64,000 nucleotides of DNA, taken from Actinomadura spongiicola. GTDB taxonomy: Bacteria; Actinomycetota; Actinomycetes; Streptosporangiales; Streptosporangiaceae. The position numbers and the translations under genes are program-made. Under the pieces are notes generated by a model. That model was not told where the DNA came from and did not search any database. It saw nothing but the letters and a program-made list of their open reading frames with translations. This document shows positions 16,973-25,351 of the stretch, piece by piece; position 1 is the stretch's first letter, and each line of letters opens with the position of its first letter. The DNA is taken from positions 1 through 64,000 of the forward strand of contig NZ_QVNQ01000007.1 of assembly GCF_003432485.1 (NCBI RefSeq), in the 5' to 3' direction.

Positions 16973-18037
16973 TTACCCGGAGAGCCACTGCGTGTAGCGC
17001 TTGGTCACCTGGTCGAAGTTCTGCCCCCACCACTGCGCGTCCGCGTGGACGATGCCGGCCCTGCGTTCCGGCGCGTACACGTAGACCTGCTGCTGGAACT
17101 GGTTGAGGTTCAGTTGCAGGTCCTTGTTGACCGGCAGCACCGACGCCGACTCCGCGATCTTCTTCGACGGTTCGTCACCGGCCGTGGAGGCGATGAACTT
17201 CATCGCCTGCTCCTTGTTCTTCGAGCCCTTCGGGACCACGAAGACGTTCCAGTTGACGATGGACTTGTCCCAGATGCCCTTGTAGGGGGCGCCGGCCTTG
17301 AGTCCCTGGTAGGCGCGGACGTTCAGCATCAGGCCCATGTCGAACTGCTGGTCCACCATCATCTGCTGCATCTGCCCGTAGGTCTTGGCGAAGGTGGTGA
17401 CCGACTTGATCTTGTCGAGCTGTTTGAAGGCCCGGTCGAGGTCCAGCGGGTAGAGCTGGTTCGGCTGGACGCCGTCGGCCAGCAGCGCCGCCTCCAGCAG
17501 CCCCACGGAGATCTCGGGCGGAACGATCCGCTTTCCGGGGTACTTCTTCACGTCGAAGAAGGCGGCCATCGACGTGGGCGGGTCGCTGGCGTACTTCTTC
17601 GTGTTGTACATGACGAACGTGCTGTAGAAGAAGTTCGGCACGCCACAGTCGTTGACGGTCCCCTGCGGGTACTTCGACTTGTCGATGACCGAGAAGTCGA
17701 GCTTCTCGACGTACTTGCCGCAGTACTGCACGGCCACGGCGGGCGTGGTGTCGACGAGGTCCCAGGTCACCTTCTTGGCCTCGACCATCGTGACCATCTT
17801 CGCCTCGTCGACGGGGCTGTCGTTGCGGAACTTCACCCCGGAGTCGGCGGTGAAGGGCTTCTGCCATGCCTCCGCCTGCGCGTCCTGGAAGGGCGGGCCG
17901 GTGGAGACGTACGTCAGCGTGTCGCCTTCGTCGTCGCTCGCGTTGCCGATACTGCACGCCGTGGCCACCAGGCTCACGGCCAGACCGGCGGCCGCGAATC
18001 TCGCGGTCGGGCCCGTCTTACCTATTCTTCGCCCCAC
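16973..18037 (-). CDS. potD: Lipoprotein extracellular solute-binding protein, PotD type
   Basis: A 354-aa substrate-binding lipoprotein. The signal peptide ends in a lipobox-like VATAC with the lipidated Cys at residue 28. The PotD-like fold shows in DTLTYVSTGPPF, WDLVDTTPAVAVQYC and the C-terminal YTQWLSG region; aromatic residues that could bind an amine are plentiful. The GTG at 18037 lies close behind GGAGGAG. It is 49 bp downstream of the aminotransferase gene and leads the transporter genes. The ligand is inferred to be an amine from the adjacent catabolic genes. Confidence 0.9.
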   Translation of the reverse strand: MGRRIGKTGPTARFAAAGLAVSLVATACSIGNASDDEGDTLTYVSTGPPFQDAQAEAWQKPFTADSGVKFRNDSPVDEAKMVTMVEAKKVTWDLVDTTPAVAVQYCGKYVEKLDFSVIDKSKYPQGTVNDCGVPNFFYSTFVMYNTKKYASDPPTSMAAFFDVKKYPGKRIVPPEISVGLLEAALLADGVQPNQLYPLDLDRAFKQLDKIKSVTTFAKTYGQMQQMMVDQQFDMGLMLNVRAYQGLKAGAPYKGIWDKSIVNWNVFVVPKGSKNKEQAMKFIASTAGDEPSKKIAESASVLPVNKDLQLNLNQFQQQVYVYAPERRAGIVHADAQWWGQNFDQVTKRYTQWLSG

Positions 18038-18086
18038 GATCTCCTCCTGGAGTGCTGCTACTGGGGTTCTCGCGTGCCCTGCCCCG

Positions 18087-19427
18087 TCAGGCCGTCGCGA
18101 CGTGTTCGGTCAGGACGCGGGTGAGCGCGTCCAACTGCTGTTCGTCGATCACCAGCGGTGGTGAGAGGACGATGGTGTTCCCGGAGGCCCGGACGATGAC
18201 GCCGTCGGCGCGGGCGCGGGCCTGGACCCCGGCCGCCGCGGCGGCGGTGTCGGGGCCGCGGTCCAGCTCGACGCCGAGCATCATGCCGACGCCGCGCACC
18301 TCCAGGACGTGGTCCAGCCGTTCGAGCGGCTTGAGCGCGTCGAGCAGGCGGCGACCGAGCCGGTCGGCCCGCGCGAGGAGCCCCTCGCGCTCCAGGATGT
18401 CGATGTTGGCCAGCGCGACGGCCGCGCCGACCGGGTGACCGTTGTAGGTGAACCCGTGCAGGAACGCGGCGCCGCCGGCGAGGTCGAGCACGCGTTCTCC
18501 GACGAGGACCGCGCCCATGGGGATGTACCCGCTGGACAGGCCCTTAGCGGTGACGATGATGTCCGGTTCGACGTCGTAGCGCTCACAGCCGAACCAGTGG
18601 CCGATGCGACCGAAAGCGGTGACGACCTCGTCCAGGATGAGCAGGATGCCGTGGCGGCGCAGGATCTCCTGGACCCGCGGCCAGTAGTCCGGCGGGGGCG
18701 GGACCATGCCGCCGACGCCGAGCACCGGTTCCCCGACGAACGCGGCGATCCGGTCCGCGCCGATCCGCTCGATCCGCTCCTCGATCTCGGCGATCAGGGC
18801 GTCGGTGACGTCGGCGCCGCGCACGGCGTGCGGCTTGGCGAGGAACTCGATCCCCGGCATGAGCGGCCCGTAGCCCGCGCGCAACCGGTCGATCCCGGTG
18901 GCGGCGAGGGAACCGCCGCCCATCCCGTGGTAACCGCCGGTGCGCGCGAGGATCACGGAGCGTTCGGGTCGGCCCGCGTGGTGGTGGGCCAGGCGGGCCA
19001 GCTTGATCGCCGTCTCGTTGCCCTCCGACCCGCCGTTGGTGAAGAACACCCGCCGCATGGTCGGCGGGGCCAGCTCCAGCAGGCGTTCGGCCAGCCTGAT
19101 CGACGGCTCGTTGGAGTAGTCGCCGAACGACGAGTAGAACTCCAGCTTGGCGATCTGCTCGGCGGCGGCCTCCGCCAGTTCGGGCCGGCCGTGCCCGACG
19201 GGGCACTGCCAGAGGCCGCAGGTCCCGTCGATGTAGGCCTTGCCGGTGACGTCCCAGACCATCGCCCCGTCCCCGCGTTCGAGGATCAGCGGTTCCTCCG
19301 GGGCCCCGATGACGCTGTGCGGGTGGATGACCGTCCGGACGTCCAGCTCCGCGAGCCGCCTGGCGCGGTCGTCGTGCTCCCGTCCGGACGGCCCGGTCGA
19401 GGTGGTGGTCTGCTGTTCGATCGCCAT
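18087..19427 (-). CDS. Class III (omega) aminotransferase
   Basis: A 446-aa PLP enzyme that probably transfers a terminal amino group from GABA, a diamine or a related amine to a keto acid. NGGSEGNETAIKLAR, the PLP-aspartate region LDEVVTAFGRIG and the Schiff-base lysine in IVTAKGLSSGY are intact and the length is normal. It is separated from the dehydrogenase gene by 54 bp and from the solute-binding protein gene by 49 bp. Together with the downstream aldehyde dehydrogenase function it forms the standard transaminate-then-oxidise pair. Exact substrate unknown. Confidence 0.9.
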   Translation of the reverse strand: MAIEQQTTTSTGPSGREHDDRARRLAELDVRTVIHPHSVIGAPEEPLILERGDGAMVWDVTGKAYIDGTCGLWQCPVGHGRPELAEAAAEQIAKLEFYSSFGDYSNEPSIRLAERLLELAPPTMRRVFFTNGGSEGNETAIKLARLAHHHAGRPERSVILARTGGYHGMGGGSLAATGIDRLRAGYGPLMPGIEFLAKPHAVRGADVTDALIAEIEERIERIGADRIAAFVGEPVLGVGGMVPPPPDYWPRVQEILRRHGILLILDEVVTAFGRIGHWFGCERYDVEPDIIVTAKGLSSGYIPMGAVLVGERVLDLAGGAAFLHGFTYNGHPVGAAVALANIDILEREGLLARADRLGRRLLDALKPLERLDHVLEVRGVGMMLGVELDRGPDTAAAAAGVQARARADGVIVRASGNTIVLSPPLVIDEQQLDALTRVLTEHVATA

Positions 19428-19481
19428 GGTTTCGCCTTCAGAGTTCCTTCAGCGCGATGTCGTTCGGGGGCGCGGCCCGTC

Positions 19482-20930
19482 TCAGAGCCGCACCGCCACG
19501 GACTTGGTCTCCAGGTAGGCGTCGATGCCCTCGCTGCCGCCCTCCCGTTCCAGCCCGCTGTTCTTCACACCCCCGAAGGGAAGTTCGGGACGGACGGGGA
19601 ACGCCTCGTTCACCGCCACCACCCCGAAGCTCAGCCGGTCGACGGCCCGCCACACCCGGGCGAGACCGTCGCCGAAGACATAGGCGGCGAGCCCGTAGTC
19701 GGTGGCGTTGGCGCGTTCGATCGCCTCGTCGTCATCGTCGAAGACGTAGATCGGCAGGACCGGCCCGAAGGTCTCCTCCGAGCTGATCAGCATGGTGTCG
19801 TCGGCGCCGGTGAGGACGGTCGGCTCGTAGAAGGCGCCGGTGAGCTCGGCGTCCTCGGGCGTCCAGCGGCGCCCGCCCGCCGCGACGGTGGCGCCGCGCT
19901 TCACCGCGTCGGCGACATGCCGCTCGACCTTGTCCAGCCCGCCGAAGTCGATCAGGGGCCCGGTGGTGGTGCCCTCGGCGGCGCCGTGCCCGAGGCGCAG
20001 CGCCGCGACCTTCTCCAGGAGCAGCGCCAGGAACTCTTCGTGCACCGCCCGGTGCACGAAGAGCCGGTTGATCGCGATGCAACTCTGGCCCGCGTTGGCG
20101 AACTTCGCGGCGGCGACCGCCGCGGCGGTGGCGGGGACGTCGGCGTCGTCGAACACGATGGCGGGGGAGTGCCCGCCCATCTCCAGCGACGTCCGGCGCA
20201 GATGGTCACGGGTCGAGGCGAGCAGGCTGAGGCCCACCTCGGTGGAGCCGGTGAAGCTGACCTTGCGGAGCCTGGGGTCGGCGAGCAGCGCGCCCGCCAC
20301 CTCGCCGGGACGGGACGTGGTGAGCGACTGGAGCACCCCGGCGGGCAGCTCCCCGGCCTCGTTGATGATCCGGACGAGTTCGGTGCCCACCAGCGGGGTC
20401 TGTTCCGCCGGCTTGACGATCACGGGACAGCCGGCGGCGAGGGCGAGGCCCGCCTTGCGGACCAGCATGCTCGCCGGGAAGTTCCACGGGGTGATCGCCA
20501 GGGTCGGGCCGATCGGGACGCGCAGCACCATGCCGGGGCCGCCCGGACCGTCCGGCGTCGTCCGGCCGTTGGCGCGCCGGCCCTCCTCGGCCGCCCATTC
20601 GAGCATCCGGGCCGAGCCCAGGACCTCGCCCTTGGCCTCGGCGAGCGGCTTGCCGTTCTCGCTGGTCATCAGGGCCGCGAGGGAGTCGGCCTGGGCGCGG
20701 ATCCGGCCCGCCGCCGCGCGCAGCGCGTTCGAGCGCTCCTCGGCGGTGGTGCGCCGCCAGGTCTCGGCGGCCTTGTCGGCGGCGTCGAGGGCCGCGAGTG
20801 CCTCCCCCGGTCCCGCGTCGGCCACCTGGGCGATGACCTGGAGCGTCGCGGGATCCGTCACGTCGAAGGTGGCGGTTCCCGATCGCCAGGTTCCGTCGAT
20901 GAGCAGAGTGGCGGACGGGTCTGCGGGCAT
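19482..20930 (-). CDS. gabD: NAD(P)-dependent succinate-semialdehyde dehydrogenase-like aldehyde dehydrogenase
   Basis: A cytoplasmic aldehyde dehydrogenase of 482 aa oxidising the semialdehyde made by the aminotransferase or phospho-lyase. The cofactor region ITPWNFPASM, glutamate motif LEMGGHSP and the catalytic cysteine in NAGQSCIAINR are present. I chose the ATG at 20930 because GGGAGG stands eight bases before it; a start 45 bases upstream would add a basic tail without similarity. It is the first gene of the eight-gene operon and is divergent from the MarR gene; a 21-bp inverted repeat lies between them. The substrate could be succinate semialdehyde or another omega-semialdehyde. Confidence 0.9.
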   Translation of the reverse strand: MPADPSATLLIDGTWRSGTATFDVTDPATLQVIAQVADAGPGEALAALDAADKAAETWRRTTAEERSNALRAAAGRIRAQADSLAALMTSENGKPLAEAKGEVLGSARMLEWAAEEGRRANGRTTPDGPGGPGMVLRVPIGPTLAITPWNFPASMLVRKAGLALAAGCPVIVKPAEQTPLVGTELVRIINEAGELPAGVLQSLTTSRPGEVAGALLADPRLRKVSFTGSTEVGLSLLASTRDHLRRTSLEMGGHSPAIVFDDADVPATAAAVAAAKFANAGQSCIAINRLFVHRAVHEEFLALLLEKVAALRLGHGAAEGTTTGPLIDFGGLDKVERHVADAVKRGATVAAGGRRWTPEDAELTGAFYEPTVLTGADDTMLISSEETFGPVLPIYVFDDDDEAIERANATDYGLAAYVFGDGLARVWRAVDRLSFGVVAVNEAFPVRPELPFGGVKNSGLEREGGSEGIDAYLETKSVAVRL

Positions 20931-20996
20931 GTTGCGGACCTCCCTGTGCCTTCTGTTGCGCCGACCGTAATCCATTTCGCAGCAGTCTCATCGCAC

Positions 20997-21017
20997 GGTG
21001 TTGTATTTGTCAACACC
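20997..21017. promoter_or_regulatory. Probable MarR operator, site 1
   Basis: GGTGTTG-N7-CAACACC, a perfect 7-bp inverted repeat, in the divergent region between the dehydrogenase operon and the MarR gene. The same left arm and nearly the same right arm recur at 21594-21614. Confidence 0.65.
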
Positions 21018-21065
21018 TTCCCATGGGGGAGCGTCGGATTGCTTTCTCCGCCTTACAGTGGGGGC

Positions 21066-21557
21066 ATGAACGCCCTACCGTCACGCTCGGCGGACCCCGC
21101 CGCCGAGGAGTCCGAGCCGATCCCGATACGGGAGTTGCTGTCCTACCGGTTGCACCGGGTGGCGAACGCGCTGTCCCGCAGCGCAGCCCTCCGCTACCGG
21201 CGGGAATTCGACGTCAGCCTCCAGGAGTGGCGCACGATCGCATTGCTGGGAGAGGACGAGCCGCTGACCGTGAATCGGCTGGCTCGGTTGGCCGGGCTGG
21301 ACAAGGCTCAGATGAGCCGGGTCGCGGCCAAGCTCGCCGAGGCCGGACTGGTCGAGCGTGAGCCCGGTCCGGGCCGGACGACCCAGCTCACCCTGACCCG
21401 TAACGGGCGCTCCCTCTACCGCGGTCTCATCGCCGCCGCCAACGAGCGGAACAACGCGTTCCTCGTCTGTCTCACCCCGCTTGAGCAGGAAGTTCTCGAC
21501 TCGGCTCTGCGTAAGCTGGCCACGCTGGCCAAGGCGCTGGAGCGCTCCGAGCGCTAG
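21066..21557 (+). CDS. MarR-family transcriptional regulator
   Basis: A 163-aa winged-helix repressor or activator, usually a dimer that responds to a small aromatic or acyl ligand. The recognition helix region is LTVNRLARLAGLDKAQMSRVAAKL and the wing EREPGPGRTTQLTLT. The ATG at 21066 has no ribosome site, but TACAGT lies exactly six bases upstream, so a leaderless transcript is likely. The gene sits between two operons, each preceded by a GGTGTTG-N7-CAACA repeat, which strongly suggests it controls both and perhaps itself. Confidence 0.88.
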   Translation: MNALPSRSADPAAEESEPIPIRELLSYRLHRVANALSRSAALRYRREFDVSLQEWRTIALLGEDEPLTVNRLARLAGLDKAQMSRVAAKLAEAGLVEREPGPGRTTQLTLTRNGRSLYRGLIAAANERNNAFLVCLTPLEQEVLDSALRKLATLAKALERSER

Positions 21558-21593
21558 ATTCGGTCCGCCGTCGGGAGTCCGTCACCGAGGCCG

Positions 21594-21614
21594 GGTGTTG
21601 ATGTTGTCAACAGT
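21594..21614. promoter_or_regulatory. Probable MarR operator, site 2
   Basis: GGTGTTG-N7-CAACAGT, matching site 1 in 12 of 14 arm bases and in spacing. It overlaps the expected -35 region of the acyl-CoA operon; a -10-like TATATT follows at 21619-21624. Confidence 0.65.
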
Positions 21615-21668
21615 AGGTTATATTCCTTGCTGTGATGACCTCGACGCTCCCCTGGGAGGCGGACTCGC

Positions 21669-22640
21669 ATGGCTGACCGCGTCACGATCTGCGAATGCTT
21701 CGCCCGTGACGGGCTCCAGCACGAGGAGACCTTCGTCCCGACCGAAGTCAAGATCGACCTGATCGGCGCCTTCGCCGCGGCCGGTTTCACCCGGATCGAA
21801 GCGACCAGCTACAGCCATCCCGAGCGCGTGCCCGCCTTCCGCGACGCCGGCGCCGTCCTGGCCGGGCTGCCCCGTCCCGCCGGCGTGGCCTACAAGGCCA
21901 CCTGCCCCAACCCCCGGGCCGTGGAACGTGCCATAGCCGACCTCGACGCCGGGCACGGCGCCACCGAACTGAGTTTGCTGGTGTCGGCGACCGAGTCCCA
22001 CACCGAGCGGAACATGCGCACCACGCGCGCCCGCCAGTGGGAGCGGGTCGCCGAGATGGTGCGGCTGGCAGCGGGCCGGTTCCGGCTCGTCGGCGTGATC
22101 TCCGTGGCGTTCGGCTGCCCCTTCGAGGGCGCCGTGGACCCCGGCGTGGTCGCCGACGACGCGGCCCGGTTCGCCGACCTCGGCGTGGACCTCGTGACCC
22201 TCGGCGACACCACCGGCCTGGCCACCCCGACCTCGGTCAAGGGCATGTTCCGGCGGGTCACCGAACGGATCTCCACGACGGGCGCGCAGGCCCCGCCGAT
22301 CGTGGCGCACTTCCACAACACCCGCGGCGGCGGGCTGGCCAACTGCGTCGCGGCGCTGGAGGCCGGCTGCCGCGACTTCGACAGCTCCCTCGGCGGGGTC
22401 GGCGGCCACCCGGCGCAGATCCAGTACGGCGGCGGCATGACCGGCAACGTCTGCACCGAGGACCTGGTGAACCTCCTGGAGTCCGAGGGCGTCGACACCG
22501 GCCTCGACCTGGACGCGGTCATGGCGGCCTCGCGACGGTGCGAGGAGGCACTCGGCCGTCCCCTGCACAGCATGGTCGCCCGCGCCGGATTCGGCCTGGT
22601 GGGCGGGAAGACGGAGGAGAAGGTGGCGCACGATGCCTGA
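21669..22640 (+). CDS. Hydroxymethylglutaryl-CoA lyase-like enzyme
   Basis: A 323-aa TIM-barrel enzyme of the HMG-CoA lyase/aldolase family that splits a 3-hydroxy-3-methylacyl-CoA into acetyl-CoA and an oxo acid. The opening ARDGLQHE motif (substrate Arg and metal Asp), the AHFHNTRGGGLANC metal segment, the glycine-rich FDSSLGGVGGHPAQ and GNVCTEDLV are present. The canonical lyase signature has a Cys after GGLGG; here it reads GGVGGHP, so the mobile-loop chemistry may differ. GGGAGG precedes the ATG. It is the first gene of a six-gene operon and overlaps the next gene by eight bases. Confidence 0.85.
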   Translation: MADRVTICECFARDGLQHEETFVPTEVKIDLIGAFAAAGFTRIEATSYSHPERVPAFRDAGAVLAGLPRPAGVAYKATCPNPRAVERAIADLDAGHGATELSLLVSATESHTERNMRTTRARQWERVAEMVRLAAGRFRLVGVISVAFGCPFEGAVDPGVVADDAARFADLGVDLVTLGDTTGLATPTSVKGMFRRVTERISTTGAQAPPIVAHFHNTRGGGLANCVAALEAGCRDFDSSLGGVGGHPAQIQYGGGMTGNVCTEDLVNLLESEGVDTGLDLDAVMAASRRCEEALGRPLHSMVARAGFGLVGGKTEEKVAHDA

Positions 22641-23373
22641 GCCCGGTGTCCTGATCGTCGAAGACCACGGCGCGGTGCGGCTGCTGCGGCTGAACCGGCC
22701 CACCAAGCTCAACGCGCTGAACACCGAACTCACCCGGGCCCTGCACGACGCGCTGCGCGCCGCCGACGAGGACTCCGCCGTCCGCGCGGTCGTCCTCACC
22801 GGCGCCGGCCGCGGGTTCTGCTCCGGCGCCGACCTGTCGGAGTTCGCCGACCTCACGCCCGCCGACCAGCACGCCGTCATCCGGCGCGCCGAGCTGACCA
22901 CCCGCACCCAGATGCTGCTGCAACAGCTCACCAAGCCCATCGTGTCGGTGGTGCGCGGCCCGGCCATGGGCGGCGGCGCCGGGCTCGCGATCGGCTGCGA
23001 CATGATGGTCGCCGCCACCGACGTGAAGTTCGGCTACCCGGAGGCGCGGCACTCGATCGTCCCGGCGATCGTGATGACCGGCATCCAGCGCAACCTCGGC
23101 CGCAAGCTCGCCTTCGAACTGATCAGCACCGGCCGCACGCTGGGCGCGGCGGAACTGGCCGAGTACGGCCTGGCCAACCGGGTCACCGAGCCGGACAAGG
23201 CCGAGGCCGCCGGGCTGGAGATCGCGGCGGGCTGGGCCGAGGTGAACCCGCTCGCCATGGCGGCGGCGAAGGACCTGTTCTACCGCGTCGCCGACCTGCC
23301 GTTCCCGGAGGCCATGCGGACCGGCGGCGACATCAACACGATCATGCGCGGGTTCCGGGGGGCCGGGGCATGA
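22633..23373 (+). CDS. Enoyl-CoA hydratase/isomerase family protein (first)
   Basis: A 246-aa crotonase-fold protein acting on acyl-CoA thioesters. The CoA oxyanion motifs are GRGFCSGADLSEF and GPAMGGGAGLAIGCD, and an acidic residue sits in FGYPEARHS at the usual catalytic position. Its start overlaps the lyase gene by eight bases and its stop overlaps the CoA-transferase gene in an ATGA. It could hydrate the unsaturated intermediate that the lyase-like enzyme then cleaves; that order is inferred. Confidence 0.88.
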   Translation: MPEPGVLIVEDHGAVRLLRLNRPTKLNALNTELTRALHDALRAADEDSAVRAVVLTGAGRGFCSGADLSEFADLTPADQHAVIRRAELTTRTQMLLQQLTKPIVSVVRGPAMGGGAGLAIGCDMMVAATDVKFGYPEARHSIVPAIVMTGIQRNLGRKLAFELISTGRTLGAAELAEYGLANRVTEPDKAEAAGLEIAAGWAEVNPLAMAAAKDLFYRVADLPFPEAMRTGGDINTIMRGFRGAGA

Positions 23374-24557
23374 GGCCGCTGGACGGCATCACCGTCGTCG
23401 AGTTCTCCCGCGTCCTGGCCGGTCCGTTCGCCACCCAGATCCTCGCCGACCTCGGCGCCGACGTGATCAAGATCGAGCGGCCGGGCGGCGGCGACGAGTC
23501 CCGGAGCTTCGAACCGCGCCTTCCCGGCGGCGAGAGCGCCTACTTCTTCGCCTTCAACCGGGGCAAACGGTCGGTGACGCTCAACCTGCGGACCACGCGC
23601 GGGCAGGAGATCGCCCGCGGGCTCGCCGCCGGCGCCGACGTCCTGGTCGAGAACTTCATGCCCGGCACGATGGACAAGTACGGGCTCGGCTACGAGGCGC
23701 TCGCGACGCTGAACCCCGGCCTGGTCTACATCTCCAGCACCGGGTTCGGGCAGTCCGGGCCGTACGCCGACCGCAAGGGATACGACACGGTCTTCCAGGC
23801 CCTGTCGGGGATCATGTCGCTCACCGGGCACCCGGACACGCCGCCCGCCAAGGTCGGCATCCCGGTCTCCGACATGACCTCGGGTCTGTGGATCGTCATC
23901 TCGGCCCTGACCGGGCTCTTGGAACGGAAGAACAGCGGCCGGGGCGGGCATGTCGACCTGGCGATGATGGACGTCCAGGCGAGCCTGCTGGCCCTCGCCG
24001 CCGCCCGGATCTTCGCCCTCGACGAGGACCCGGGACGCACCGGCACCGCGCATCTCGGCCGGGTGCCGTCGTCGGCGTTCGAGTGCGCCGACGGGGGCTG
24101 GCTCCACATCAGCGCCAGCGACCAGCACTGGAAGCCGCTGTGCGAGGTCCTCGGCCTGGGCGAGCTGGCCGCCGACCCGGCGCTCGACGCCAACGAGGGC
24201 CGCATCGCGCAGCGCGAACGGGTGACCGCCGCCCTCGCCGCCGCCGTCGCCCGCCGGCCGCGCGACGAGCTGGCCGTCGCGCTGCGCGCCGTCGACGTCC
24301 CGGCGGGCGAGGTCAAGACCGCCCGCGAGGCGCTCGCCGACCCGCACACCATCGCGCGGGGCATGGTCGGCCACTTCGACCACCCCACCGAGGGCCGGTT
24401 CTCCGCGCTGCGGACCCCGCTGCGCCTCGACGAGACCGAGTACCCCGAACCCGGCGTCCCGCCGCTGCTCGGGGCCGACACCGAGGAAGTGCTCGCCGAA
24501 CGGCTGGGCCTGGACCACGACGAGCTGGCCCGGCTCCGCGAAGAAGGGACGATCTAG
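23370..24557 (+). CDS. Family III CoA transferase (CaiB/BaiF)
   Basis: A 395-aa enzyme that moves CoA between carboxylic acids without ATP. Family hallmarks are GITVVEFSRVLAGPFATQ at the N-terminus, IKIERPGGGDESR, and the catalytic aspartate in VSDMTSGLW near residue 168. The length is normal and no domain is missing. It overlaps the first enoyl-CoA hydratase gene by four bases. Alongside the AMP-forming ligase at 25352 it gives the pathway two ways to load CoA, perhaps for two different acids. Confidence 0.9.
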   Translation: MRPLDGITVVEFSRVLAGPFATQILADLGADVIKIERPGGGDESRSFEPRLPGGESAYFFAFNRGKRSVTLNLRTTRGQEIARGLAAGADVLVENFMPGTMDKYGLGYEALATLNPGLVYISSTGFGQSGPYADRKGYDTVFQALSGIMSLTGHPDTPPAKVGIPVSDMTSGLWIVISALTGLLERKNSGRGGHVDLAMMDVQASLLALAAARIFALDEDPGRTGTAHLGRVPSSAFECADGGWLHISASDQHWKPLCEVLGLGELAADPALDANEGRIAQRERVTAALAAAVARRPRDELAVALRAVDVPAGEVKTAREALADPHTIARGMVGHFDHPTEGRFSALRTPLRLDETEYPEPGVPPLLGADTEEVLAERLGLDHDELARLREEGTI

Positions 24558-24559
24558 CG

Positions 24560-25351
24560 TTGAGCGACGACGATCCGGTGCTGGTGCGCGCGGCCGATGG
24601 TGTCGCGCACGTGGTGCTGAACAGGCCCGGGGCGCGCAACGCGCTGAACCTGCCCATGTGCCACGGGCTGAGCGACGCGTTCGCGCGCCTGGACGCCGAC
24701 GACTCCGTCGGGGCCGTCCTGGTGCGGGCGAACGGGCCCGCGTTCTGCGCCGGCGCCGACCTCAAGGAGCGCGAGGGCCGCGACGAGGTCTGGGTGCGCA
24801 ACCGCCGTCTCGCGTCCTTCGCCGCCTACGAGGCCATCGAACGGTGCTCCAAGCCCGTGGTCGCGCTCGTGCACGGCCCGGTCGTGGGCTCGGGCGGGGA
24901 GATCGCCATGTCGTGCGACTTCATCGTCGCCGCCGACGACGCCACCTTCCGTTTCCCCGAGCCGCACTGGGGCACGGTCGGCGCGACGCAGCGGCTGCAA
25001 CGCGTGATCGGCAAGCGCCGCGCCAAGGAACTGCTGTTCACGGCCCGGACGATGCCGGTGGACGAGGCCGCCGCCGTGGGGCTGGTGGCGCGGATCGTCC
25101 CGGCCGCCGAGCTGCTCGCCACCGGTGCGGAACTCGGCGCGACGATCGCGAGCGCGCCCCGGCTGGCGATGTCGCTGACCAAGCAGGCGATCGACCTCGG
25201 CTCCGAGACCGACCTGGCCAAGGGCATCCGGATCGAGATGGCCGCGATCGAACGCTGCCTCGCCGACGGCGCTTGGCGCGGCGGCGTGGAGGACTTCGCC
25301 AGCACCATGCGGGAGAACCGGGCGCGAGCGGCGACGCAGGAGGGGAACTAG
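24560..25351 (+). CDS. Enoyl-CoA hydratase/isomerase family protein (second)
   Basis: A 263-aa crotonase-fold protein. Motifs are GPAFCAGADLKE and HGPVVGSGGEIAMSCD, with FRFPEPHWGTVG carrying the second acidic position. The start is a TTG at 24560, two bases after the CoA transferase stop; an upstream extension in frame has no similarity to the family. It differs clearly from the first hydratase, so the two probably handle different intermediates. Its stop abuts the ligase gene start. Confidence 0.86.
   Translation: MSDDDPVLVRAADGVAHVVLNRPGARNALNLPMCHGLSDAFARLDADDSVGAVLVRANGPAFCAGADLKEREGRDEVWVRNRRLASFAAYEAIERCSKPVVALVHGPVVGSGGEIAMSCDFIVAADDATFRFPEPHWGTVGATQRLQRVIGKRRAKELLFTARTMPVDEAAAVGLVARIVPAAELLATGAELGATIASAPRLAMSLTKQAIDLGSETDLAKGIRIEMAAIERCLADGAWRGGVEDFASTMRENRARAATQEGN

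Noticed and set aside
18309..21557. A 1082-codon reading frame on the plus strand
   Set aside because: It runs antisense across the aminotransferase and dehydrogenase genes; only its last 163 codons are real (the MarR protein). Long antisense frames are expected in GC-rich DNA.
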